64,000 nucleotides of DNA from Falciphora oryzae (GCA_000733355.1 JNVV01000033.1:131884-195883), one strand, 5' to 3'. Shown: positions 1 through 11,613, counted from the first letter of the stretch. Notes: a model not told the origin generated them from the sequence alone. Numbers and translations: made by a program.

Positions 1-198
1 AGCGAGGGTGGACGGGAAGACGTACACTATCGCCTCGGCACGGGGAACATCATGCGGTGGGCGAGAGCCATGGTCGCCGGCACGGCGCTTTTTGGAAAGC
101 CCTCCTCTAGATATCCGGCAGAGGTTCCAGAAAAAAAACAGGCCGAGATATACGCAAAGGCGTACGAGATCGCCAACCCGGCGCGCGCGTTCGATTAG
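1..198 (+). pseudogene. Unrecognised ORF remnant running in from the left edge
   Basis: Frame 1 is open from the window edge to a TAG at 196-198. It gives a mixed-composition peptide with a lysine/alanine-rich helical end (EKKQAEIYAKAYEIANPARA). After the stop the same frame soon meets further stops. I do not recognise a family. It could be the 3' end of a host gene or part of an old transposon. The frame is chosen only because its amino-acid composition looks more protein-like than the alternatives. Confidence 0.2.
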
Positions 199-924
199 TT
201 TGGAGGTAATAAATGGGAATTTGCTAGGTAAAACGTTGAATATAACACCCCGCACAAAAATATAATCAGCAGTTTTAGGGACCGCCACTGGTGGCCAGGG
301 GGGCGCAAGCCCTGAAGGACGTGCGGATCAAAAAAGTTTAGCTTTATAACACGCATACCGGTTGGCCTCTGCAAATACGGACGCTTAACCCGGTTAAAGC
401 GCACCCAAACTCTGAACCCTAATAAAGGAATAAAGCATAACCAGCCCCGTACGGACGCTACGGAAAAGGAGGCGTGCTGACGACAACCGAAGGACGGCTG
501 GACGGCTAAGCATAAAAAGGGCCCGAGGGACCCCCTGTGAAGGGAGTCTGGAAGGCAAGCTATCGTTTTTTGTTTTATTTTACTATAAGCTGGTTTAGCC
601 TTGTATGAATACGACTGTTGAGCTGCTGGACCTTTGAGATCTCCCTAAGAGAACCCCTCCTTTTTTAGGCTTAACATTGCTGTAGCTTGCTGTCAAAGCA
701 GTCGAGGTGTCACGGCGGCTGGGGCGGCTGCAAAAGGTGACCAAAAGAGAGATGTATTGGGAAGAAATCGAGGCCGGAGGCCTGGGCGCGTGCCGTGCAC
801 TCTATCTGCCTGGGAGGGGCTTATCTAATCTGCTGCCAGGCCCGTGCGCCTGGGAGACCCCCCAATGCCGTGACACTCACTCACTCATTTGGGGCTCCGC
901 TTGAAGTGCTATTTACAGCAAAGA
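199..924. other. No gene recognised; possible LTR remnant at about 480-676
   Basis: No frame looks convincingly coding. The part from about 480 to 676 has an LTR-like texture: a TATA-like TAAAAAGGG at about 513, T-rich sequence, then AGATCTCCCTAAGAGAACCCC and an end in TTAACA. No second copy or target duplication is visible, so this is a guess. Confidence 0.25.
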
Positions 925-1002
925 ACAACACATAAGGGAGGTTACCCTCGTACGCGGTCGCATTCGGTTTTACCGCAGCAAACCGGCTTTATACTATATA
1001 TA
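925..1002 (+). repeat. Degenerate repeat copy 1, with TATA-like sequence
   Basis: About 75 bases beginning near AAGAACAACACATAAGGGAG resemble 4902-4986. The shared core runs through CCGCAGCAAACCGGCTTTATA. Differences are mostly C-to-T and G-to-A, and this copy is the more mutated. A TATA-like ACTATATATAAC follows. The pair may be LTR remnants of one old element or two dispersed copies. Confidence 0.4.
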
Positions 1003-4000
1003 ACGTCCGCGCGTTTCCCTTTTTTTTTTTCTTCTTTTCTTTTATCCTCCAACGCCACTCTTCGGCCCGGAGGCTCGCCAACAATGATGGGACCGGGTAG
1101 GCAATGGGGAATCGCTAGCAGGAAAAGGAGTCGACAAAATCTTTAGTGGAACACGGCCAGGACGCGCGCAATATCACCTCGTCCACCATAACTGGACCCG
1201 CGACAATACAAGCCAGCATTTCTTTCAAACATGCCCGCGCCGCCGCGTTGCGAGCGATCCCACGGGGCGCCAAAGCCCGCCGTCCATCCTTCCTCCTAAT
1301 CCGGGTCTCATGCTAACGACGGCAGGCATTTGCATCCTTACGCAGCAGAATGTCCCAGCCGACGATACGGCGAGCGCTTCCTCCCCCGTTGACAAGCCCT
1401 TCCAACGGTCCGTACTCGACCCCAGTCCCCTTCGAGGCGGAAAGCGCCGGCGCACTGGCTTCCACTCCTCCCGCCAAAAGGCTGGAGCTCGTCCCCGAGC
1501 CAAGCGGCCAACGAGGAAGACGGCAGATTCCCTAAGAGCCTCGCCCCGGCATGGGATACAGCACAGCACACCAAGACCGTCGCCGCTGCTTCCACTGTGG
1601 ATGGTTATCCTCGCCCATCCCTGTAGGAGTCACCCGACAGCCGCATCCTGCTCGTTCCCTAAGGGCTATCTCTGGGCCCGGCGGTCTGCGCAGGGACAAT
1701 GTCCGCACGACGCCCGCTTCCCAAAAAAAAGCTCTGCGCACGAAAAGCCCGATACCATTCATGCCCCGCCCACATGGACGCGAGAAGTGCCAATACTGCG
1801 GCAGGGATGTAAAGGTGGGCAAAGGGCGTACGACCCCAGCGAGCTGAGGCTAAGCTTCGGGGGCGCAGAACATATGGCGGGTTGGCGCGCACCGTCATGG
1901 AGGCCCGCCGGGACCTGGCACACCGGCTACTGGCAGGCAGGCAGGCGGCTCTGGCTCAGGATGATGACGGAGAGGCACCCCATGCCTCGGCAGGTTCAGC
2001 CCTGTCTTGGGCCGTTTTTGATCCCGTCCTCACTGTGTCTGTCCTTGTCGAGTTTTGCTCTCGTACTTCGTGTCAAAGACATTCTCAAAGCTTTTTGCTC
2101 GCCGCCCTGGCCCACCTCGTCCGTGCCGACGGCCACCCTGTCCGATGGCAATCCCCACGTGCCTTTTTGGGATCTGGGTGATCGAAAAGCACAGCTGCCT
2201 TGCAGCAAGAGAAAGTGGAAGACCAGGCCCCTTTGACGGGATGGGCTTGCACCTGGTTGGTCGCTACCATCGACGTCCCCTATGGCCCTCCTTCCGCCAT
2301 CCGGCACGGATACCTGTGGCGCGGTGCTTTTAGAAGGACGCGTATGGCCCCCAGCAAGAACGCTGGTTCAAGCGACCCCTCTGCCCAATGCAACGAAGTG
2401 GACGGACGACAAGCACGATTTCCTGTGGGAAACACAAGTCCTCTGCTGTCTCTGCCACGGACTACTGTCTCTGCCACAGACTACTGCCTTTGCCACGGGT
2501 TAGGAACCAAGGAGGCGCAACAGGCGTTTTCCCGCGCGCTTGGAAGGGCCGCGCCGCGTTCTGCCGCCGCCAGAAACAAAGCACGCCTCCTTCACAACCC
2601 ACCAAAGCCGCTAGCCGCAACCGAAACCGACAACCAAGCGTGCTTGCCGGGTACCCGACGACATCCGCCTGCCCTTCCGCCGCAGGCCGCTTTGCTAGGT
2701 GACCGACGAGATCTTTGTTTCCATCATCCGCCCTACATGTTGGCATTTCTCTAACCACGTCCCGCGACAGCAGGCAGAGATAGGGTTCCGGATTGGAAAT
2801 CGAGCACTTCCCCCTGTACACCAAAACGCCTCCAAGCTGGGACCGGTTTGAAGGGAATCCAAGCCTGCTGCGTGGCAACATCCCCGGTCCCTGCATCAAA
2901 CTCCGGGCCAGCCAACGCGGCGTCTCCAAGCGGTTGTATTGGCAGTTGTTTAGCGTTTCCCGCACCCAAGTATCCCCTCCTGGATGATTTTTAGCCGGCA
3001 CAATGCTTCAAAAGGCAATGGTGTTTACCGCAAATGCCGTTGGCGCGGTGCATAAGCTTCCGCGTTAAACAACGACAGCGCAGCTCGCTGTTTGGGGCTG
3101 GACTGTTTGGTTGGTCGTACTTTGCCGTGCCGAAGACCACGAGAACAGCGTGCAGCGTGACGCAGCTGCTCGCGGGCAAACTTGGCCAGGGCTCGTGCCA
3201 AACCTTGCTTTGCTCGTTCCAGGCCTTCGCAAGCCCAGAAGGACCCCCTAGACCGGGCTGGAGGGCCCAGCCAGCGGCAGAGTCCGGTCCCCGAACCCGG
3301 TCCACAGACGAGCCAGGCCGGCGAAAAGCATGTGGACGGGGCTGCCGCAAACGGATACCTCGAGACGGCCAGCAGCTGGCTGCTGCTCCAACAGCCCCAC
3401 GACGTCAGCATCACGTCCCCTGGCGCCCGCAGCTAGGACGTAGCGAGCTGGCCCAGGGGCAGCACCACGCAGCGGGTCCCTGTCCATGCTGCGGTAGCGA
3501 GCCGGTCCAGCACAAGGACCCTGCCAGGTATGTGTGACTACCGGTAGGCGACGCTAGGTTGGACATTTACTTACTTTAATTTTTACCATCCTACTGTAGG
3601 AAGCCAACTGCCGCGTGCCCTCGACCCTGCCACGTCGGCCAGCCCCGAGGGCTCCTTCACACCCGCTGCCGCCTGCGTCGGGGAAGCAGACGTTTCCAGA
3701 TCGAAAAGAGGCGCCGAGCCATCTACGAGCACGCAGCCGTCACCCGAAATACTACGTCGGGCAGCCACATGGTTAAAAAAAAAAAAAAAAAAAAGAGGAC
3801 GGAGCGGATAGACAGCCTAGTTGCTGGCTTGGGAGGCGAACACGGCCCTCGCGCGGAAGCTGGCTCTGGATGGCCACTGGAGAAGAGAAGAACCACAGGT
3901 GTGCTTTTGTGGCGCCGTCCCACGAACGAGTTCCCTGCAGACAGTCCCGTCATTTAGTTTATTAACCCACTGTCAAAGTCTTTTACAGCAAGGTGCCGAC

Positions 4001-4901
4001 AGCCCCCGCCCAGCCCATCGGCGACGCCCAGCGGCCGTGTGGCAAGGGAACAGGACGGACGGATATGGTTGTGAGCCTTTGGCACCATCGGCCCCTTGCT
4101 GGCGCCGCGTCGGTTGTGCGGATATGACAAACCCGGCGGTTCCATGGTGCCGCTGGCCTCCCCTTGCCGCCGTCATCACAGCCCTTTCCTCCCAACCTGG
4201 ACGCTGCCCCTTCGCCAACGCTGTCACTCCAAGTTGCCCCTGCTCGCATCCCGCTCGTCAATGTGATGGCCACATCGTGTTCGAGCAGCGCAAGCCCTGC
4301 CTTGACCAGTGCGCCCTTGCTCTCTCCATGTGCCCTTCGGCGCTCTGCCCCGTATCTAGGTACCCAGGGATCCAAAAGGTTGGGCTGTTCGAATGTCACT
4401 CGTCGGCGATGATCCCTGGGGTTGCTAGAAGCTTTGTCCACGGTCCCTTGGTGGCAGTCAAACCCGCCGCCTCTAGTAGCTTCATCACTAATTGTCATCT
4501 AGCATTTCGCAGGCCGAGCCCAGACGTTCGAATCGGGATCCAGCAAGGTCACGCCCACAGCCGGCCCTGCGGTTGAAAGGACGGCTGTACGGCCCGGGCT
4601 TCTCCAAGGACTCCCTCCAGGTGCCAATGTCTCGCGGCCTTGCAAAGGACCTGCCGGCCATTCGCTGCCGTCTTGTCCGCCGTCCCGGCCATAAACCCCA
4701 AACCCAGCCTTCGGCCCAGGCCAGCAAGTAGCAGCACAAGATGGTCGACATCGAAGACGACGCGGACATGCCCACCGGACACCCCCCGCGTACGGTGACA
4801 ATGATCTCCTAGGCGTTTGGGGCCGATCCGTGCCCTGTTTTCGTTGTCAATTTTCTCAGCTGCCCGTGGCGTCTGTCGGTGGGAGAGACAGGGGCGCCAA
4901 C
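1003..4901. other. GC-rich stretch without a gene I can support
   Basis: Several long open frames exist (for example 1310-2236), but they overlap in different frames on both strands, are rich in Pro, Arg and Ser, and show no family motif. This is expected of GC-rich non-coding DNA. Frame 1350-1847 contains two CxxC pairs (CFHCG, CQYCG) split by a TAA at 1533; this could be a decayed zinc-binding segment or chance. A run of about 20 A lies near 3775-3794. A frame near 4740-4811 reads plausibly (MVDIEDDADMPTGHPP) but is short. The stretch could be an old non-LTR element or a dead gene. Confidence 0.3.
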
Positions 4902-4986
4902 GAGGAACAGCACACGGGAGGGTCACCCTCGCACACAGTCGCACTCGGCTCTACCGCAGCAAGCCCGGCTTTTATGCTATGGATAC
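4902..4986 (+). repeat. Degenerate repeat copy 2
   Basis: This is the partner of 925-1002 in the same orientation, about 4 kb downstream. It keeps the CpA/CpG-rich version (CACACGGGAGGGTCACCCTC, CCGCAGCAAGCCCGGC) where copy 1 has transitions. If the two are LTRs, an element of roughly 4 kb lies between them, but I find no pol motif there. Confidence 0.4.
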
Positions 4987-5520
4987 CGGAATTCCGTGCG
5001 AGCTGCCTTTTCCGTCACTACCGGGGCACCCAGCGGCTTTCTCCGCCCCGAGCACCAACCACCCCACTATCAAATACCACGCGGCGTTTCGTCATGCCGA
5101 ACCTTGAGATATCAAGACGAAGCCCCCGGGGCCGCATGGTAATCACTACGCTGACAGCCCCAGTGCGTTGGAATCAGCTACGTCCTGCTTTCGCTGCAGG
5201 CCGCCCTGCGACACTTGTGACATCACTTTTGTGCCCAAACCGCGGAAGCTACGAGGGCAGCATTTACAAAGCATCACCTGGCTGCTAAAAAGGAGGCTAG
5301 TAGGGCCGTCGCCAACTACATACAGCCCGGCACACAGCTCGGCCGAGGAATGTGACAAGTGACAGAACGACGTCACCCAAGCCTTCAACCGCCCCCAGGT
5401 CTGGATTAACAATGCCAGCACCACGGCGGTGCTTGGGCCACCTCGTCCTTGTCTGCAACAGCGGCGCGGGCCTCTTCTCCGTCGTTCTGTGCCCTTGACC
5501 CATTCGCAGCGTGGCCCATA
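4987..5520. other. Short coding-like scraps, no gene assigned
   Basis: Plus-strand frames around 5250-5430 give short protein-like runs (for example AFNRPQVWINNASTTAV near 5379-5430) broken by stops. They do not join into one frame. This may be a decayed gene or transposon lying tail-to-tail with the gene that ends at 5521. Confidence 0.25.
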
Positions 5521-7577
5521 TCATTCGGACATGGCCAAACACCTCGAAACGCTTCCCGCAACCGATCGTAGCTCTCTCGCAAAAACCTCATCCCCTCCGT
5601 TGGGCGACGCCTTGCTCTTCCTCTTCCTCTTCCGGCCGTTCGGGCTGATCGGGCCGAGAGGCGGGCGCAGGAGCTTCGCCCTCTCCAGGTCCACGACCAT
5701 GATGCCTCCGTCGTCGTCGTACAGGACGTTGCGTGGCTCCGCGTCGCCGTGGAGGATGCCCAGGCGATGGAGCTCGACAAAGGCCGTGATGACGGCGCCG
5801 ACGGCGAGCGTCTTGTCGTCGATCCGGTCGGTGCACCTCGAGATGGGCTGCCCGGCCCAGCTGAGGAGCAGGAAGTGCTCGGAGACGCGGCCGTCGCAAT
5901 AGTGCGGGAGGATGAGGTCCATCAGGCCGAGGCACACGGGGACGTGCTTCCCCTGGATGGTGCGAGCCCGGTCGTAGACTTCCTTCTCGTGCCGCAGAAC
6001 TGTAAAGTCGGCACCTTTGGCGACGAGCGTGTACCCGTGGGCCGACAGCCGGACCTTGAAAAGCGCCCCGACGGCTCCGAGCAGGTAGAGCGGTGCAGCG
6101 TCCGCGTCGCGTCCGCGGTCCTGGGCCATCTGGGTGCGGAGGAGGCTTAGAAATTGGGCCGGTCCGATGTGCTTCGGTCCGTGGCTGACGGCGTTGGGGC
6201 AGGTTTCGTCCACCGGTCCGCCGTGTGCCAAGCCGAGGAGGCACTGATGGGTGCAGTACGGCCGTTCCCGTATGCTTGGCTGCGCCGGCTTGCCCGGCGT
6301 CGGGGAAGGGGGACCGTCTTCCTCGTCGTCCTCATCCTCCCCGGGGTTAGGCGTAGTGCTACGTGGTTTGCGACACGAAGGGGTTTGAATCGGTGATCGG
6401 GTGAAATCACGCCAACGTTGGGGAACGTAAGGGGAAGCGCGATCTTTGTTTTTGCGGACGGACGCGGGAATCTTGCTCAACACGTCCTCGTACTCCACAT
6501 GCCAAAGATCAAGGCGTTTGGCCGCGTCGAACCAGGACGATGGAGGCGGCGCCGCACGCGCGGCCTGGAGGGTGAAGGCGAGAACTTGCGCGACGGCAGT
6601 GCGGTAATGCTTGTTCTCGTCGTCGTCGACAACATCCAGGCTCGGCACGCACACCTGGTAAAAGACGGCGGCAGGATCGTCCGGGATGTAGAGAAAACAA
6701 AGGCCTGCCCCGTGCAGACGTACCCGTACCGGACGCCTTTGCCGACCATGTAAGAGAAAAGCTCAGTGACGACGGCGGCGGCGAGCGCTCTCGACGCCGA
6801 CACAAAGTCCCCGCCGTCCCGGTCGACGCTGATCACGTCTCGCCCCGGCTCGATCCCGGACGCCAGGCCCGTGACCACCTCGTCCTGGCTCAGCTTATGC
6901 GGCGCCTTGTACTCGATGGCCATTGCCGGGATTCTGGCGCCGTCTTCTGTTGTCGTCCTATATATGCAGGACAGGTCCGCCCGGTTGCCCTCGTCGACGG
7001 CGCCGAGGTCCGTGTAGCTCTCGAACGCCACGGTCCCGCGGAGGCCGAGGGAGTCTCGGAGCTGGGCGTCCCCGAATACCGCGTTGACCAGCCGCCGCAC
7101 CGCCTCCTCGACGGTGCCGCGCTCGAAACAACGGAGCCCCCGCTCGCCGTTGACGGGCAGGATTACCAACCGAACGTATTCCAGCTGGTGGCGGGACGGG
7201 AACGCGGGGCGGGAGGCGAAGGACGACCTGGAGAGCAGATCCAACACTTCCTGCTGCCTTGCCGGAAAGTCGTGCCATTTGGCGATCCGCCGAGGGCAAA
7301 CCCGGCCGGCGGGATTGGCCGTGTCGCTCTGTGTGGTCAGAGGGCGGGCGACTACCTTGATGGCGAGGCTGAGAGGGTGGCAGGCCTCGAGATAGGACCG
7401 AAACGTTTGTGGTGACACGCGACTCTCGGCTTCTTCGCGTAGGCGCCGCGCCTCTTCGTATCGGCGTTGCTCCTCTTCGCGTAGGCGCCGCACCTCCGAC
7501 AAGCGACTCTCGGCTTTTTCGCGTAGGCGTTGCTCCTCCGCAAGAACCTGCTGCAATCTCGCGATCTCGTCGGCCAT
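5521..7577 (-). pseudogene. Coiled-coil / nuclease-like / protein-kinase-like protein, frameshifted
   Basis: Start chosen at the ATG at 7577 (MADEIARL), the first Met that begins the heptad-rich segment. Residues 1-55 form a charged coiled coil of repeated RLREEA-type units. Residues about 200-225 carry RADLSCIY followed by AIEYKAPHKLS, an Asp...Glu-x-Lys pattern like a PD-(D/E)XK nuclease core. The C-terminal part has ILHGDAEPRNVLY and VVDLERA, matching kinase catalytic-loop (HxD...N) and Mg-binding (D-x-E) motifs, at about residue 302 of the downstream frame. The family is widespread and multicopy in ascomycetes. Nuclease-plus-kinase modules are also described in Crinkler-type effectors, so that link is an inference. 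The frame breaks by one base near 6690-6699 beside an A run; the coding sense continues at once in the next frame (IPDDPAAVFYQ). No RIP stops are seen, so the break could be a real mutation or a sequencing error. Stop TGA at 5521-5523. Confidence 0.7.
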
Positions 7578-7956
7578 TGCAAGTGTGGAACAAAGCGCCT
7601 TGAGGTCTCGTTGATCTGGCAGAGGACGGCGGACGCGATTATTTTGGTGGGATTGGGCTGGGATGGCCCGTTTTTGTTTATTAGAAATAGGAAAGGAAAT
7701 AGGAAATAGGAAATAGGATAGGAAACCTACAGGAGAAGGAAGTTCGGTTGGCGTTCCAGGTCGGAGTTGCATATTTTTATTTGGCACCACCTCCAAGAAC
7801 GCCCCGTGCGCCCGCAGCGGAACAGGCAGGTATGTGTAGACTTTGCGGGCTCCAAGCCAAGGAGGATTGGGCAAGCAAATTAGGCTGGACCAGCACAGCC
7901 CAGCCTAAAAGAGGAAGGGAACGATGCTGATTTGGAATGGAGGCGGGCAGGGCGAG
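7578..7956. other. Upstream region of the minus-strand gene; short tandem repeat
   Basis: This lies 5' of the minus-strand gene and probably holds its promoter. About 7686-7722 is a short tandem repeat of a GGAAATA-type unit on the plus strand, which is pyrimidine-rich TATTTCC on the coding strand. No other gene is seen. Confidence 0.4.
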
Positions 7957-8077
7957 CACGTCGCCCAAATAATCGTTGGCACCTTCTCGGGGTGAAATCA
8001 GAGGCATTCGGGGTCTTCCACACAATTTGGCCAATCAACTTTCACTTGGAGGTGCCAACGATTATTTGGGCGACGTG
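7957..8077. repeat. MITE-like element with perfect 28-bp terminal inverted repeats
   Basis: Bases 7957-7984 and 8050-8077 are perfect reverse complements (28 of 28), starting CACGTCGCCC, around a 65-base centre. The flanks GCGAG (left) and ACGAG (right) may be a 5-bp target duplication with one G-to-A change. The size fits a miniature inverted-repeat element, or a long hairpin in a transcript. No second copy is seen in the window. Confidence 0.5.
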
Positions 8078-8990
8078 ACGAGGCAGGACGAAACGAAACA
8101 AGCCAAAATGCATTGGAATGTAGACTAGAGGAAATTGGCTCAAGATAAGAAGAATCGTCACCCGTGTTTGTTTTTCAACCCTTCTTTTGGCTCTTGCCTC
8201 GACGTCGCTTGCGTGTCCACTGCCCCAGAAGTGATGCTCTTTCTGACAGCCAGGACACTCACTCGCGTGGGCGTTTCTCTTCTTTGGACCCGGGAGCCTG
8301 CGCGGGTGGCGTGTGGACGTCGCCGGCCAACTCATCTCTCTGCCTCGTAAGGCCCTAGTGGCCGTAACAGCTTCCGTCAATGGTGACCAATCGAATGCAA
8401 ACAGGGACGGCGAAGGCGGCCACGCTTAAGCAGCCAAAGGTACATGCGAGTATTCGGCCCTCCAAAGCGAAAGGAGACGGTCATAATGCATAAGAGACCT
8501 ATCCATCGCGTTTAAAACGCGTCGGGTTTTGGTGCAAGCAGGCGGCCATTGGGGTGGGAGAAACCGCTTCTCGCCCCGGACCGATAATGCAGCAGCATTA
8601 TGGGTATGTATGGCGGTGTGCTGGCCTTCGCATTTCCAGTCTCGTATTGCATATGTTACTTTTTGCAGGGCGACTCTTAAAGCCTAGCACTGCCGATCAT
8701 TCCCCAAAGCCCGGTGATCGGCAGTGATGAGGCTGAAGAGCCATTCATGATTTTGACGCCCTGTGATCTGCCTGTGTGTCGCGTTTCTGCCGCGGCACGG
8801 CCATTGCAAAATTTGCAGCACAAGTTGTCCTCCTGGGCAGGTGCTGTACGGCAGTGCAAAGCTCAAACTGGGCAACAATCGATTTTTTTTCAATACATTC
8901 ACCCCCGTGTGGATACGGGTGTGCGCTTGCCAAATTTACTGCTCTATTAGGCATAACCCACATTTCCAGATATGGTTACTTGGAAATAGG
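8078..8990. other. No gene recognised; one perfect small hairpin
   Basis: Open frames here are short and not protein-like. At 8688-8726 a perfect 12-bp stem (CACTGCCGATCA with its complement) encloses a 15-base loop. I see no functional context for it. Confidence 0.35.
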
Positions 8991-9007
8991 CCTGTAGTAA
9001 AAGGTTT

Positions 9008-10498
9008 ATGGCTTATAAAATGACATTTTCGACGGTCCTAAATGATCTTGCTTTTACACCCTTTTATACCAGTGCATACACGTTTACCTGGACCCTTCGG
9101 CGGGTTCAAGGTATTATGCTTCCGTTTATCGCCCGCTGCCGGCGTAAAGCTTACGACCTCCTTTTACATGCCAACCCCCATTCCAACTTCTGCCTTAAAT
9201 GCGGGTATGCTTTTTTTAAACGCCTAATACCTAATAACGTCGTTATCGACCTTATATTTTCGGATTACGAAAACACACCCCGCGCTTTACAGACTACTTC
9301 CCTTTCCCTCACGATACAAACCGTACCCATTAAGCGAAAAACCCCTTTAGCCGATAACGTAGCTGCTGCCGTTCGCGAAAGGGGGAAAAGCATTTTGTTA
9401 ACTAAAAAAACTAGCAAACCTTTAATAGTTTCCATTGCAACCAACTGGTTTTACAGCAAACACTATTTCCAAAACACCGACGACGAAATTATAGCAGGTA
9501 TTAAGCATTATAAAGAGATTATCCTATTTAAATCCTTTGGTACGGCCTAGCATAAACTGGAACGCATATACTTTTCTTTGCAACATTTGGTTTAAAATTT
9601 TATAGAAAACAGCCCATTGCAGGACCACGAAAAGCTTTTATTATAAAGCATTATTTTTAACGTTAAAGCGAACAAAACGGGAATTATCGAACTTTCCCAC
9701 CAGTTTAAAGGTTTATTAAGTTTAAATAATTTGTTATCTAAGCTTTTCGCAAGTACGTGCTTATATATCTGGTTTTATAATTTAATACACGTTTACTTTA
9801 TTTTTCCCGCAAAACCGAAATCCGAATACACTTTAACTTTGTTCGCTAGCAAAGAAATGCCGCTTCCTAGCCCGAAAAAACCCGTGTACAGCTTTTTGGA
9901 CGTAGGTATGCCGGCAAACAATCTTTTTGCACCTTCGACACCTTCCGCGCGCGCGAAGAAAATAGGGGCTAAAAGTGCAAAAAAGGGAGCTAAAGTTAAA
10001 AAGGAACAAAATGTGGCGGTAAAGGTTAAACCTGTCTTTCGGGTTATGCGCTTAGGGAAAAAATTAACAAATGCGACGCTTAGCGAACCGGCTAGCGATA
10101 GCTTACCTTTGTTAAATTTTAAATTTAACCTTACCGTTTATAGCGTTGCTAGCACTAACGAAAAGGCTAGGCTTTGTGCTAAAAACGGTGAAAACGAATA
10201 CGGGCTAGCTGGACAAGCATATAAGGGTGCATTCAAGTACGCTAGTTTTCCCCCTTAACTTTATATAATTATGGAAGGTTAAGCGTATATATTAGTATAT
10301 TTTCGCGTCCCGCTAAAAAGATTAATCAGGTTCCTCCGCTGCCGTTTACATTGCGAAGTAAACGAACGCGCGCAAAATCGGGTTCGTCGCTTTCCGGGAA
10401 ACGCACCTGCACAAATGAAGTTAGTGATAGTGCGGCGGACGAAACCGAAGTTAAAAAAATGCGGATACGGAAACGGAAGCAATGTTTTTGTCCTAATT
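9008..10498 (+). pseudogene. Decayed AT-rich ORF of unknown function
   Basis: One frame stays open from 9008 to 10258 except for TAG at 9548 and TAA codons near 9590 and 9641, the stops RIP makes from CAG/CAA. That is about 417 codons of coherent sequence. The N-terminal part has a CLKCGYAFF pair of cysteines. The middle is a Lys/Ala-rich basic stretch (AKKIGAKSAKKGAKVKK). After 10258 a neighbouring frame reads on through a basic segment, an acidic patch (SDSAADETEVKK) and a final CFCPNC at about 10475-10492. I do not recognise it. Its AT content and position beside an integrase relic suggest a mobile-element gene, but a dead host gene cannot be excluded. Confidence 0.4.
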
Positions 10499-10689
10499 GT
10501 TAACCTATGTATATCCATATGCTCCAACCCATTTTACTCCTCGTTAGATTGTATTTTTAAATTTCCCATGTTATTAACCAATTTATCCCTTTTATTTGCC
10601 GGCTTGGGTATGCATTCCTATTTTCCGTTTAAAATGTAATCCTATTTTTAAGCTAAAATTTCCAATTGACGCAAATATTAGGAAGCGGA

Positions 10690-11229
10690 TAGGTTAGCCA
10701 AAATTAGTAGATTACAAAGGGATAACGAAGGTGCGTTTCCCGATGTAATGTGTTGTTAAAGGCGGTTGCGTAGGGCAATATATTGATCGAAGTATGGCGA
10801 TCCTCGTTCCTCCTTTGCTTTCCACTAAAGAAGCCCGCCCAATTCCGTAAGCACCCGTTTAGCAAAAGCTAACGTTTTTACAAAAAAATACTCGTTGATA
10901 TCGTAAGCATCCTAGGCGAGGATTTGCTTTACGTAAGCTAACGCTTCCGGATTTACCGGAACTCGCTAATTTTTAATATTACCTTTGGGAAAATAATATA
11001 AATAATAAAGACGGCCCGGGATAACATGTGGGCGTTTGGGTTAAGCACGAATGCGATGGTTATTCCATAAAGTAACAAATTGTGCAAATTGATTGCGTAT
11101 AATTGGCATATAAATACACAATAAAGCAATTATATCTGCGAAAATGTTTTTGCAAAACAACTTTTCAGTAGCAAGTTTGATAAAAAAGTTCTGCTTAAGG
11201 TAAATATGTACACGCATATACAGCAGGTG
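10690..11229 (-). pseudogene. Integrase-core-type protein relic, C-terminal part
   Basis: The minus strand reads coherently with RIP-type stops from the edge of the Gypsy-A LTR at 11229 to about 10690. Its features include NQFAQFVTLWNNHRIR, then RPHVIPGRLYYLYY, then VNPEALAYVKQILA. The pattern of WN-x-HRIR, a short gap, then RP-x-x-x-PG resembles the C-terminal end of the integrase-core (rve-like) proteins found in many fungal genomes; I name this by resemblance only. The N-terminal and catalytic part is missing: the Gypsy-A LTR abuts it, and its continuation is not on the far side of that element at 18073. Confidence 0.45.
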
Positions 11230-11514
11230 TGTCACACGGAAGAACCTGTAGACTCACCTAATCGGCCCTACAGAAGGTCCGGGAACCGGTATAGGTGCCT
11301 AACGGCCCCGAGGCCTAAAGGCCGAAGGCTGGAGGGGCAGTGTAAATCATGTACTTAATACTTCGCACGGATTACAGGGTGGTTTATATAAACCCTGCCA
11401 TCTCCTATGTCCTCTATGAAAGATTCCTTCTTCCTTAAGCATCTTTTGAGCCCATAGAAAGATTATCTGCAATATAGAGATCCTTTTCCAAGCCGTTTTT
11501 AACCCCTTGTTACA
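11230..11514 (+). repeat. 5' LTR of Gypsy-A copy 1
   Basis: 285 bp, TG...CA ends. It contains the perfect 14-bp palindrome GGTTTATATAAACC around a TATA box at about 11390, the likely promoter core, shared by the other 285-bp copies. The internal region starts AATAATCTTTTTTCG, as it does after 48984. Confidence 0.9.
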
Positions 11515-11613
11515 AATAATCTTTTTTCGCTCTGCCCCCTGACGGAAGCCTTACTATCTTTCCTCCTAAGCTTTGGAGAGGCCCTGTTAGTCGGCACCCC
11601 TAAACTCCAACTG

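Noticed and set aside
1310..2236. 308-codon plus-strand ORF
   Set aside because: Composition is dominated by Pro, Arg, Ser and Trp, it overlaps several other open frames, and no motif or coherent alternative start was found.
5588..6244. Long Arg/Pro-rich minus-strand ORF and the plus-strand ORF 5749-6150
   Set aside because: Shadows of the kinase-like coding frame in GC-rich DNA; no family motifs.
8688..8726. Hairpin as a transcription terminator
   Set aside because: Rho-independent terminators are bacterial and the hairpin has no T tract or gene upstream.
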